A stretch of DNA of 64,000 nucleotides from Acerihabitans sp047324305 (GTDB lineage Bacteria; Pseudomonadota; Gammaproteobacteria; Enterobacterales; Enterobacteriaceae), in the NCBI RefSeq assembly GCF_047324305.1, contig NZ_CP178740.1:5270001-5334000 (forward strand), given 5' to 3'. Positions 1 to 7,498 of this stretch are shown here, piece by piece. How positions within the stretch are numbered: position 1 is the stretch's first letter; each line of letters opens with the position of its first letter. Both the position numbers and the translations under genes were made by a program. The notes below the pieces were generated by a model that was not told where the DNA came from, did no database searches, and saw only the letters and a program-made list of their open reading frames with translations.

Positions 1-232
1 ATGTGACTTTGGCAAAACCAACTGGCTGATCGGTTTCTGCCAGGTACCAGCACACCTTGGGATCTGACAGGCTTGACTCCAGTGAAGGGGTTGAGTACTC
101 GCGCTCCAGATAATCATTCATTTCAGAATGCGATACCCACAGATGCTTGAAGTGGGTGCTGTAGATTTCAAAACCTAGTTTATGAAGTAAGACAGAATCC
201 GCTAAATGGGCCTTCCGTATATTCAATGCCAT
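1..232 (-). CDS. GNAT-like N-acetyltransferase, N-terminal part (runs off window)
   Basis: The frame opens with ATG at 232-230 and is still open at base 1, so only about 77 codons are present. An AAGGA ribosome site lies about 10 bases upstream. The protein begins MALNIRKAHLADSVLLHKL, has a YLEREYS segment and ends in a strand-like PVGFAKVT. That layout matches the first helices and the beta4 strand of acetyl-CoA-dependent GNAT acetyltransferases. The acetyl-CoA binding loop would lie outside the window, so the family call rests on N-terminal pattern only. Confidence 0.6.
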   Translation of the reverse strand, partial: MALNIRKAHLADSVLLHKLGFEIYSTHFKHLWVSHSEMNDYLEREYSTPSLESSLSDPKVCWYLAETDQPVGFAKVT

Positions 233-719
233 CTGGGCAATCCTTACGTTTTAAACGAGATGCATAGTGTAACCTGCCAGATAAATTCAACATATTATTC
301 ATTTTAGAATCTGTTATTTTTCAATCAGAAAGGTAGTGGTTACTGAACAACTATGGCGGAAGATAAGCTACCGCTCTCGCCCTGAACTGAGGAAGGTGGG
401 AGGCGCTCATTTCATTATCTTTAGCATCAATGAAGTTCATAGGATTTTGCACTTAGCATATTCTACCAATGTTTTTTTTCGTCGAGACGGGAACTGACAA
501 GATAAAGACGGACAATATCCCGTGATTTTGCTAAACTGATAAGTATGTTTATGGAATACCCCGTTGCTTGCTGAAGGGGGATACTCTGGGGTGTGCAGGT
601 TAGGCTTCGGCACAAGGTTGCTCGAACCGGCGATGAAGTAACTGGCGTAAATGCTAAATATCTCGTAAAAACAAATTGCGGATTGGAGAGCGTGGCCGCG
701 ATTCTTGTTTGCATAATCA
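233..719. other. Intergenic, no gene recognised
   Basis: Between the leftward acetyltransferase and the promoter at 720 I see no frame with a plausible ribosome site and protein-like composition. The open frames here are low-complexity and overlap one another. The right end must hold upstream elements of the promoter at 720-748. Confidence 0.5.
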
Positions 720-773
720 TTGTCTGACAGAGTAGATTGGCGTATATTTAGTCTATACGGCATATGGCCTATA
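720..773 (+). promoter_or_regulatory. Sigma-70 promoter with downstream operator-like palindrome
   Basis: TTGTCT (720-725) and TATATT (743-748) are separated by exactly 17 bases, a good sigma-70 promoter pointing at the small ORF at 794. Directly after the -10 lies a 20-base imperfect palindrome at 754-773 with outer arms TATA/TATA and centre ATAT (16 of 20 positions symmetric). It covers the expected start site. A repressor binding here would block transcription, as is common for autoregulated small genes. The operator role is inference. Confidence 0.55.
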
Positions 774-793
774 CGTTTTGAGAGAGAAGCATC

Positions 794-946
794 ATGTCAG
801 CCAAAGACGCAAAAATCAGACATCAGCAGGTTTACCAAGAACGTGTTGAAGCTGTTCGTAGCGGTAAAGCTCAAGGACGCGTGATGGAGAAACGCCCGGA
901 GGGCATTGTAGCGGCCCGTAATCCGCGCCAGGCGGCCTTCTTTTAA
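794..946 (+). CDS. Small basic ORF of 50 residues, unknown function
   Basis: ATG at 794, TAA at 944-946, with a purine-rich AGAGAGAAG ribosome site just upstream and a promoter/operator at 720-773. The product is short and charged; it begins MSAKDAKIRHQQVYQERVEA and ends with RNPRQAAFF. I recognise no domain. Having its own promoter with a palindrome, and standing just ahead of a possible nucleotidyltransferase on the same strand, it could be the small partner of a two-gene addiction-type unit, or the remnant of a longer gene. Neither is shown by sequence. Confidence 0.5.
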   Translation: MSAKDAKIRHQQVYQERVEAVRSGKAQGRVMEKRPEGIVAARNPRQAAFF

Positions 947-962
947 CTTACTGACCGATAGA

Positions 963-993
963 TTGTATCTCATGACGGTACGAGAGTTATAAT
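963..993 (+). promoter_or_regulatory. Possible promoter of the 1012 gene
   Basis: A consensus TATAAT at 988-993 is preceded by TTGTAT at 963-968 with a long 19-base spacer. Transcription would begin around 1000, leaving a leader of only 12 to 24 bases before the start codons at 1012 and 1024. No clear ribosome site precedes either start, which fits nearly leaderless translation. Confidence 0.4.
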
Positions 994-1011
994 AGGCTCA
1001 TTGTTGATACG

Positions 1012-1923
1012 ATGGGCTTTTTTATGTCTAAACTTGCTATCCCGCCCGATGAACAGATGGTGAAACTTAATCGCTATTTAATCCGCAACGCTGAAAAGCT
1101 GCCTTCACCTGTCATAACTGTAGGTGGTCAGGCTGTCATGTATTGGCTCGCCGTTTATATGGATGCTTACACAGAGAAGCCGGATATGACCTTCATCAAT
1201 TCGATTGATATTGATTATGTTGCACGAAATGAGGGAATCGCAGCCATCGCTCAAATCTTTAATGTGAACGCTGAAATACAGACTACCTTTACTCCTCCAT
1301 CTCTGGCTGTACTGGCCCTAATCGATGCAGGCACCGGTAAAGTTAAAGAGGATGAGCACGGTCTGTTTCTCAACCCAGAAGTCAATGAACCCAATATTGT
1401 GGATATTATTGATAGGCCATCTGGTTTTGAGTCGGATGATTTTATAGGTAAAAAATTGGCGCTTAACACCGAGTTATTTCAAGTATTGCCAGAGCATTAT
1501 GGTGACGTAACCTGTAATGATAAAGTCAGGGTGCTTAACCCGATCGCTTGCATACGTTCAAGGTTGTCAAATGCCACCGTACCACCGATGCAGAAGGATC
1601 CGCTGACCGAAGCAGCCCGCATCAGAGCACTGGCCATACCGGCATATAATTTCCTACTTGAAAAATTTGAATGTTTGCCCTTCCGTCAAGGAAGGGTTTA
1701 TCTGGATTATTTTTGTTCTATGATCTGGCAACGCAATTACAGGCGTTATCAGATAGAGCATAAACTACCGCTTTACAGAATTATTGAAAAGATGCTAGAT
1801 GAAATTAAGTTAAAGCCGAATGATTTTAATTTACCTGAAAATTTCTATCATATAGAGTTGCCTCGGAAACTGGAACACCTGAGGACTGAGTATGAACGCA
1901 TTGCAAATGCGACAAATAAGTAA
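1012..1923 (+). CDS. Possible nucleotidyltransferase (AbiEii-like), 303 residues
   Basis: Near the N-terminus the protein has VGGQAVMYWLAVY followed about 30 residues later by SIDIDYV. This resembles the glycine-rich segment and the D-x-D metal site of nucleotidyltransferase-fold proteins such as the AbiEii toxin family. The rest (RNYRRYQIEH and lysine-rich helices near the C-terminus) gives no further clue. Start: ATG at 1012 is used here, but ATG at 1024 (MSKLAIPP) is equally possible; neither has a strong ribosome site. The 50-residue ORF at 794 lies 65 bases upstream on the same strand. Function is inferred from two short motifs only. Confidence 0.55.
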   Translation: MGFFMSKLAIPPDEQMVKLNRYLIRNAEKLPSPVITVGGQAVMYWLAVYMDAYTEKPDMTFINSIDIDYVARNEGIAAIAQIFNVNAEIQTTFTPPSLAVLALIDAGTGKVKEDEHGLFLNPEVNEPNIVDIIDRPSGFESDDFIGKKLALNTELFQVLPEHYGDVTCNDKVRVLNPIACIRSRLSNATVPPMQKDPLTEAARIRALAIPAYNFLLEKFECLPFRQGRVYLDYFCSMIWQRNYRRYQIEHKLPLYRIIEKMLDEIKLKPNDFNLPENFYHIELPRKLEHLRTEYERIANATNK

Positions 1924-2809
1924 CGTTCAATTAGTAATCCTAAATCTTACTTCAAGTTAGCGTCGTGCTATAGTAGTTATTTATTCCATTAAAGTTTTTG
2001 ATGGTCTTACATTCAGAAGAAGACGGAAATGCTTTTGGTCTTGGGTTTTAACTATACAAAAATGTTATGTATCGATAATAAGATTTACGCAAAAAAAGCC
2101 TGCTAAAAAAATAAATCATAACATTCAAAAAATATTATATTTCGTCACTGTTTAATGCAGAGTTACGTCATAAGATAAAATATGGGGAATGCGTACCCCC
2201 CGTATGAAAAAATTAAACTAATCCTTAGGAAAAATCAAAATTTCCGTCACCATATCATCAATCACTGATATAACGTATTCAACAGTGATGGGCGTTTAGT
2301 CATTGCTAATAGTCTTCCCATTTCCTTTACGTACAACAGCAACAATTATTTTCCTAGTAACTTGATCGATGAGTTAGCCCCAAGAATAAGGTAGCGTTCT
2401 GCGTTCTTTTATGACCGCTAGCGGTTATGGTACTAGCGATAACAGCAGCAATTGGTACCACTTCATAGATTTTCATATCTTCGTTATCTGCAGTAACGGT
2501 AGTGATAGCTATTTCAGCGAACGGAATCCGGGGACCAGATGAACTGGATAATACCGTGGTACGCTCCGCTACAGCATTATTCACCCAGGAGACTGCACTT
2601 CGGGCCAGCACCGAAGCGCCGTGCAAACGATCACGGAAATATAAAGTAAAGCCAGAATGTATACTTGGCGGCATTCTGAATATCAGACATTTTCTCAGAA
2701 TCTTCCCCCCCTTTTCTACAGGAATGGGTGTTCACCTGCACGTCACCCGGGACGGTAGAAAGTTTATCTGATAAAGTTATCGAAAAAATTCATGACATCC
2801 GGAGGTTAC
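1924..2809. other. AT-rich spacer, probably degraded sequence
   Basis: About 880 bases with no frame I can assign. Overlapping open frames on both strands near 2354-2771 have unnatural composition. The minus-strand stretch starting near 2690 (MSDIQNAAKYTFWLYF, then a stop) looks like the fragment of a decayed gene. The last bases carry the nudI ribosome site. Confidence 0.4.
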
Positions 2810-3235
2810 ATGCGTCAGAGGATCATAGTCTGTCCACTTATTGAAAATAATGGCGAGTATTTACTTTGTAAAATGGCCGCTGACCGGGGCGTATTCCCCG
2901 GTCAGTGGGCGCTGTCCGGTGGAGGTATGGAGCCAGGCGAAACGATGGAGGAAGCACTACGGCGGGAGATCAGAGAAGAACTGGGTGAAGCGCTACAGAT
3001 AACCCGTATCACGCCATGGACATTTAGGGACGATGTCCGGGTGAAGACCTATCAGGACGGCACTAAAGAAGAGATCTACATGATTTATCTCATTTTTGAC
3101 TGTGCCAGCGCAAACCGTCAGGTCACTTTTAATGAGGAATTTCAGGATATTGCCTGGATCAGCCCGGCCGGGCTCCATGCTCTTGACCTGAATGAGGCTA
3201 CACGTGTCACCTTTAAGCAAAAAGGTTTTCTGTAA
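2810..3235 (+). CDS. nudI: Nucleoside triphosphatase NudI (Nudix hydrolase)
   Basis: The 141-residue product closely follows E. coli NudI (YfaO): MRQRIIVCPLIENNGEYLLC at the start, a Nudix box GGGMEPGET...REIREELG around residues 38-60, and TPWTFRDDVR then EEIYMIYLIFDC downstream. Nudix enzymes of this type hydrolyse pyrimidine (deoxy)nucleoside triphosphates to monophosphates in the cytosol. Start chosen at ATG 2810 because GGAGG lies 4 bases upstream; an in-frame ATG at 2792 would add six unrelated residues. It is followed by a terminator, so it is probably monocistronic. It is the best evidence that the host is an enterobacterium. Confidence 0.95.
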   Translation: MRQRIIVCPLIENNGEYLLCKMAADRGVFPGQWALSGGGMEPGETMEEALRREIREELGEALQITRITPWTFRDDVRVKTYQDGTKEEIYMIYLIFDCASANRQVTFNEEFQDIAWISPAGLHALDLNEATRVTFKQKGFL

Positions 3236-3265
3236 TAATACCTTTTCGAATCTGATCTTCTTTTC

Positions 3266-3295
3266 CGCGCCGGCTCAGTCCGGCGCGTTTCTTTA
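3266..3295 (+). terminator. Intrinsic terminator after nudI
   Basis: Perfect 8-bp GC stem, CGCGCCGG at 3266-3273 and CCGGCGCG at 3280-3287, with a 6-base loop, followed by TTTCTTTATT. It lies 30 bases after the nudI stop. Confidence 0.85.
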
Positions 3296-3884
3296 TTCGT
3301 GTATGTCCCGAACCTGGATGCGGCCCACCGCCCATTTGATTTCATATTGTTCTCATCTTTCTTCAGGGTAACCGGCTCCGCCCGCCTGCCCGTCGCTGAC
3401 CGCTCTGGTCAACAAATTTTCGACACTTCCACGCTGATAAGCGCGTTCGATAATGTTAAAGTGGCTACGACAGCGCCCTCCAGCCATTAAATACCACGCT
3501 GCTGCACCAACATGGTAGCGATACCGATCATTGCCTGTGGCAGGCGCACAATAAAACTCGCAGACACCAATCTCTATATTTTATTAAAAAAGAATCATTA
3601 CAATGGCATGCCTAATTCACAGCCTAAAAATAGCTATAGGGGAATTCGATGACAGTCACGAAATTGATATTTATTTGGATATGGACAATGAGTTTAGGCT
3701 TTCTTAATTAAAGAATGCCGGCTGATTAAAACGCGGCGATCTCGCCCCCTTTCTTTTTTACAAGACCGGTGCACGTCTAACCGGATATCTGACATCACGG
3801 CCAGATGTCGCTTGGTAAGATAAATACACAGACGAGCCCTTGTTTTACATTGAGCCCGACCAGATAAAATAGCTTCTATCGCTC
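3296..3884. other. Spacer with little coding potential
   Basis: No convincing gene apart from the mini-ORF at 3649. It separates the nudI terminator from the convergent end of the interrupted MFS gene. Confidence 0.4.
3649..3711 (+). CDS. Mini-ORF, 20 hydrophobic residues
   Basis: ATG at 3649 is preceded by a strong AGGGGAATTCG ribosome site. The peptide MTVTKLIFIWIWTMSLGFLN is short and hydrophobic enough for one membrane helix. It could be a genuine small membrane peptide or the surviving N-terminus of a deleted membrane protein. Only the ribosome site and hydrophobicity support it. Confidence 0.25.
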   Translation: MTVTKLIFIWIWTMSLGFLN

Positions 3885-4772
3885 TCAATGTTTTACTGCG
3901 ACCGGCCCTGATTGCTGAGAGTTTATTCCCCTTGGATTAATTTCCGCGCTGCGTACCAATGGCGCAAGCAAGAATATCACGCCCAGCATTAGCGCCATTA
4001 CCATGTACACATTGGAAAAACCGGCGAACTGGGCAAAAAAACCTATAGGCGCTGGCGCCATCAATGTTCCTAAGTAGCCTATAGTCGTGGCAACACTCAT
4101 GCCAGTACTAGTAGCGATGCCTCGCTGGTTACCAGCGGCTGAAAAAGCGATCGGGACAATATTGGCTATCCCGATCCCAGCTACTGCAAAGGCGATGATC
4201 GCTTGCCAAGGATTGGTCGCCAACGCAGCGATCAAAAGGCCAGTCGCCGATAACAGGCTTGATATACGTATAGTACGAACAGCGCCGAAGCGGTTACGCA
4301 CGGCGTCGCCCATAAAGCGAAGGACTGCCATCGTTCCGCCAAAGAACGCAAAGGCGAGACTGGCAGTCTCTATGTTAGCGTTTAGATCCTTTAACAGATA
4401 ACGCGAGGACCAATCGACGACCGCACACTCAGGGATCATGCCGAACAGCGCTATGAGGCCAATGAGGTAAACGGCGGGGGAACGCGGCAGGCGCATCGGC
4501 TGTTTGACATCTTTTTTTGGCGCCGGATCATCCTTGAGAACGAATGGAAAGGTGACAGCGATGAGCGCTACTGCAGTTGCGCTCACCAAGAAGATATGCG
4601 CGAGGAATCCGAAATGCTTGATAGCATAGCCTCCGATCGAACCGGCAACGAACAAACCTATGCTCCAGGAACAGTGTGAGAAGGATAACACCGCCTTGGA
4701 CAGGGCTTTCTCCACCGCTACTGCGTTGGAGTTCATAGCGACATTCATTGAACCGATCATGGCACCGAGGAC
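3885..4772 (-). pseudogene. MFS exporter, C-terminal three quarters (split by IS copy A)
   Basis: Joined to 6453-6758 after removal of the IS and one copy of its AAAG target, the frame is continuous: 102 codons from the right part, then VLGAMIGSMNVAMN and onward, giving 397 residues. That is a normal major-facilitator length. This part holds most of the transmembrane helices and the SSRYLL and FGGTMAVLRFMGD loops of the YbjJ-like subgroup. It would be the last gene of the cysteine hydrolase-hypE-hypF-HAD operon, probably as exporter or importer of its product. Excision of the IS would restore it. Confidence 0.88.
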
Positions 4773-4812
4773 AAAGCGGTGTTTGTCAAAGATGTTGAGA
4801 TAAAATTGCGAT

Positions 4813-5901
4813 TTATGCAGCCTGTAAATTCTCGGCGTTTTCTTGTGTCAACGGCCGATCTGGATTGAGTTGAACTTCCTTGTCCCAACCCCAATTTCTT
4901 GTCTCACCTCGCCACCGTTCCGGGCACGCAGCGCGGGCGGCTTGATAGACTTGGTGACGCTTTAACAGCAAGGCTTTATCCTTGCCCTGATGGCGCTGCG
5001 CCGGCGTCACGAATTTGATCCCGCTGTGGCGGTGGACGTGGCAATACCAATCAATGAAGCGCTTCACCCACTGCCGTGCAGCATCAATCGAGGTAAATCC
5101 TTTGCGCGGCCAGGACGGCCAATATTTCAATGTACGAAAGATTGATTCTGCGTACGGATTGTCATTGGATACCCGCGGCCGACTAAAGGATGACGTTATA
5201 CCCAGGGCTTCCATCTTGGCCTTCAGCGTATAACTTTTCATCGGCGCACCGTTATCCGAGTGCAGTACCAAGGGTTGCATAGCACAGCGCTGCCCCAGGA
5301 CACATCGTTGTAGCAGATCTGCCGCCAGCTCGCCGGTCTCTTCATCATGGACTTCCCAACCCACCGGGTAGCGACTGAATAGGTCTTCAAATAAATACAG
5401 CTTATAATACAGCCCCTTAACACTACTCGGCAACCAGGTCACGTCCCACATCCAGACCTGGTTAGGGGCGGTGGCGGTAAAGCTGGTCGGTTTTGCCACG
5501 CGCACAGCCTTGGCGGCACGTCCACGATGCTGCACTTGACCCGCCTCTCTTAATACCCGATACATCGTCGATTCAGAGGCCATGTAGCAACCCTCGTCTG
5601 CCAGAATCGGTACGATCTGACTCGGCGGAACGCTGTCGAAACGCGCGCTATTGCATACCGCCAACACCGACTGGCGTTCCGTTGAGCTCAGTTTGTTGGC
5701 CGGCTCAGGGCGGTCAATCAATGGACGCTGATCCGCAATAACAGCACCATCCTGTTGCCACCGATACCAACTGTGAACAGAGATCCCTACCCCCTCGCAA
5801 GAACGGTACAACGATGCGCCATCATTGCACGCCTGCTGAACCCAGGCGGTGATCTGTTCCCGGTACGCCAGAGGAGTTAATCGTCCTCGTTGTCGCCCCA
5901 A
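4813..5901 (-). CDS. IS copy A transposase orfB (rve/DDE domain)
   Basis: The 362-residue frame has an N-terminal HTH-like region and an integrase core with VWMWDVTWL (first D), LHSDNGAP (second D) and a downstream NPYAESIFRTLKY segment (E). This is the DDE triad of IS3-type transposases. It opens with TTG and overlaps orfA by 25 bases in the -1 frame, so it is probably made as an OrfAB fusion by frameshifting at the A8 run in orfA. Confidence 0.9.
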   Translation of the reverse strand: MGRQRGRLTPLAYREQITAWVQQACNDGASLYRSCEGVGISVHSWYRWQQDGAVIADQRPLIDRPEPANKLSSTERQSVLAVCNSARFDSVPPSQIVPILADEGCYMASESTMYRVLREAGQVQHRGRAAKAVRVAKPTSFTATAPNQVWMWDVTWLPSSVKGLYYKLYLFEDLFSRYPVGWEVHDEETGELAADLLQRCVLGQRCAMQPLVLHSDNGAPMKSYTLKAKMEALGITSSFSRPRVSNDNPYAESIFRTLKYWPSWPRKGFTSIDAARQWVKRFIDWYCHVHRHSGIKFVTPAQRHQGKDKALLLKRHQVYQAARAACPERWRGETRNWGWDKEVQLNPDRPLTQENAENLQAA

Positions 5902-6434
5902 AGGGCGCGAACTTTTTTTTGCAGGATCAGTAATGCCGCTGCCTCCGCCAGTGCTTTATCTTTACGCAGGACTTCGCGCTCAAGACGTTTAATTTGCTTA
6001 CGCTGGGCCTTATTCTGCTGTGCGCTGGCCGCATCATTAAAACCGCCTGGCTCTGCATGGGCCTGGATCGATATTTCGCGCCACTGCTTAACCTGCTCTG
6101 GGAAAAGACCTTTGGCTCGGCAATACTCGCTCAACTCGATCTCCGACATCGACGAGGTTTCGACGACGACGGCGAATTTAGTTTGCGCAGACCAATTCTC
6201 ACTGCTGCGATCATGTTCGGGCACAGGGCGACCTTCTTTGCGAAGCTGATTACGCCAATTGTACAGTGTAGCTTCTGAAATCCCTTCTCTTTGTGCCAAT
6301 TCACGGATGGTCGGCGGATGAGGGGCAAGCATTTTACTTAAAATGGCGTCCTTGCGAGCCTGAGGTAAACGCGACATGGTGATGCTCCGGCCCCCTGGAT
6401 TGAGAATGAAATCCCGAAAAAGGGATCTTCTCAA
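5877..6434 (-). CDS. IS copy A orfA (HTH DNA-binding protein)
   Basis: 185 residues with helix-turn-helix segments (REGISEATLYNWRNQLR) and a C-terminal coiled region typical of IS3-family OrfA. Near the 3' end a CAAAAAAAAG slippery run is followed by a CGCCC-TTTG-GGGCG stem-loop, the classical arrangement for programmed -1 frameshifting into orfB. Confidence 0.88.
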   Translation of the reverse strand: MRRSLFRDFILNPGGRSITMSRLPQARKDAILSKMLAPHPPTIRELAQREGISEATLYNWRNQLRKEGRPVPEHDRSSENWSAQTKFAVVVETSSMSEIELSEYCRAKGLFPEQVKQWREISIQAHAEPGGFNDAASAQQNKAQRKQIKRLEREVLRKDKALAEAAALLILQKKVRALWGDNEDD

Positions 6435-6452
6435 CTACTCTGACACAGGGGG

Positions 6453-6758
6453 AAAGAGAGCAACCACCAACAGCGGAATGTTCGGAGCCAGCCCGAGCGG
6501 AAGAAGCGCCACAGAAGTTGCGATGGCAAATATACGCACTATGCGTTGCGAACCAAACTTCGCCATCAGCATGCCCGACACTGGCATCATGATCAGCGCG
6601 CCCAGTCCAAACGTTAAAATAAGACGGCCTATCATTCTATCTGACGCCTCGAATCGCGGAACGAACTGCGCAATATGCACAGCCCAGCCTCCGGTCACAA
6701 AGCCATTGACGAAAAACAGCAAGGCGACGGCCCACCGCCCCTTTTGTTCCTGTTTCAT
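6453..6758 (-). pseudogene. MFS exporter, N-terminal 102 codons (split by IS copy A)
   Basis: ATG at 6758-6756 overlaps the stop of the HAD gene as TAATG, so the gene was translationally coupled to it. The fragment encodes the first helices, with the conserved GRLILTFGLGALIMMPVSG and MAKFGSQRIVR loop of MFS proteins. It then runs into the IS and stops a few codons later (FPPVSE). The continuation is at 3885-4772. Confidence 0.88.
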
Positions 6759-7498
6759 TATTGGTGGTCTCGTGACACGGGCGGCACGTCATTGCGCACA
6801 GGTGATCGTTCCACTATTACCTTTTGCCCCGGGCCAAACGAAAGGATCGAACCGTCCACGCCGTTGGTCAGCACTTTCACCCCTCGGAAGTCGGGGATGA
6901 TAAATTTTGCGCCGCATGGCATCAGGTCCTCATCGCCGATGCCAACGCAATATGCTCCGGCAGCAACAGCGGAGGTTACCCCGCTCTTGGCGTCCTCAAA
7001 AACGATGGTTTTGCTCGCAGGAATGCCCAGACGCTCAGCCGCGAGCAGATAGGGATCGGGGTACGGTTTGCCGTGAGCCACATCATCCCGTTCGACAATG
7101 ACCGAGACGTACGACTGTGCATGGAGTAGTGCTATGACGCGATCGATCTTCAAGCGCCAGCCACTGGTCACGACGCCGATTGAAATTCCGGCCGCACCAA
7201 GTGAGGCGATAAGCTGTGCCACGCCAGGAATGGGCTCGCAGTCGGCGGTATTTTCAACATGGATGATGTGCGCCTGAACTTTGGCCTGATCGGAAAGCGG
7301 CAGATCATGGAATAGAGCACGGATGGTATGCGGCCCGGGCTGACCGTGAATGTGCTTGAGGATCTCTTCCTCGGTGATCTGGCGCTCGTACATCTGGGCA
7401 GCCTCGCGCCATGCTTGTTCAATCACGGCCCTGGAATCGATTAGAACACCGTCCATGTCAAACAAAACTGCTGCTACTCTCTCTACAGATTCACTCAT
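6758..7498 (-). CDS. HAD-superfamily phosphatase
   Basis: 246 residues. Motif I is FDMDGVLIDS (D14, D16), motif II TSGWRLK, motif III KPYPDPYLLA and motif IV VFEDAKSGVTSA. The helical cap after motif I is typical of the beta-phosphoglucomutase/sugar-phosphatase subfamily. It would hydrolyse a small phosphorylated metabolite in the cytosol; the substrate is unknown. Start ATG at 7498 is chosen because MSESVERVAAV leads straight into motif I and a GGAGAAGAAAG site precedes it; the open frame further upstream lies inside hypF. It overlaps hypF by 8 bases (ATGAGTGA) and the MFS gene by TAATG. Confidence 0.88.
   Translation of the reverse strand: MSESVERVAAVLFDMDGVLIDSRAVIEQAWREAAQMYERQITEEEILKHIHGQPGPHTIRALFHDLPLSDQAKVQAHIIHVENTADCEPIPGVAQLIASLGAAGISIGVVTSGWRLKIDRVIALLHAQSYVSVIVERDDVAHGKPYPDPYLLAAERLGIPASKTIVFEDAKSGVTSAVAAGAYCVGIGDEDLMPCGAKFIIPDFRGVKVLTNGVDGSILSFGPGQKVIVERSPVRNDVPPVSRDHQ

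Larger units (their letters stand above)
4777..6452 (-). mobile_element. Insertion sequence copy A, 1676 bp, IS3-like two-ORF type
   Basis: Ends are CGGTGTTTGTCAAAG (left) and the complement of CCCCCTGTGTCAGAG (right), imperfect terminal inverted repeats sharing TGTCA.AG..GTTGAGA. It is flanked by a 4-bp direct repeat AAAG (4773-4776 and 6453-6456). Inside are a leftward orfA/orfB pair in overlapping -1 frames. Length and translated ORFs match copies B and C, indicating recent spread. It interrupts an MFS gene. Confidence 0.93.

Noticed and set aside
2354..2771. Overlapping open frames on both strands
   Set aside because: Mutually overlapping, low conservation look, no ribosome site; more likely decayed sequence than genes.
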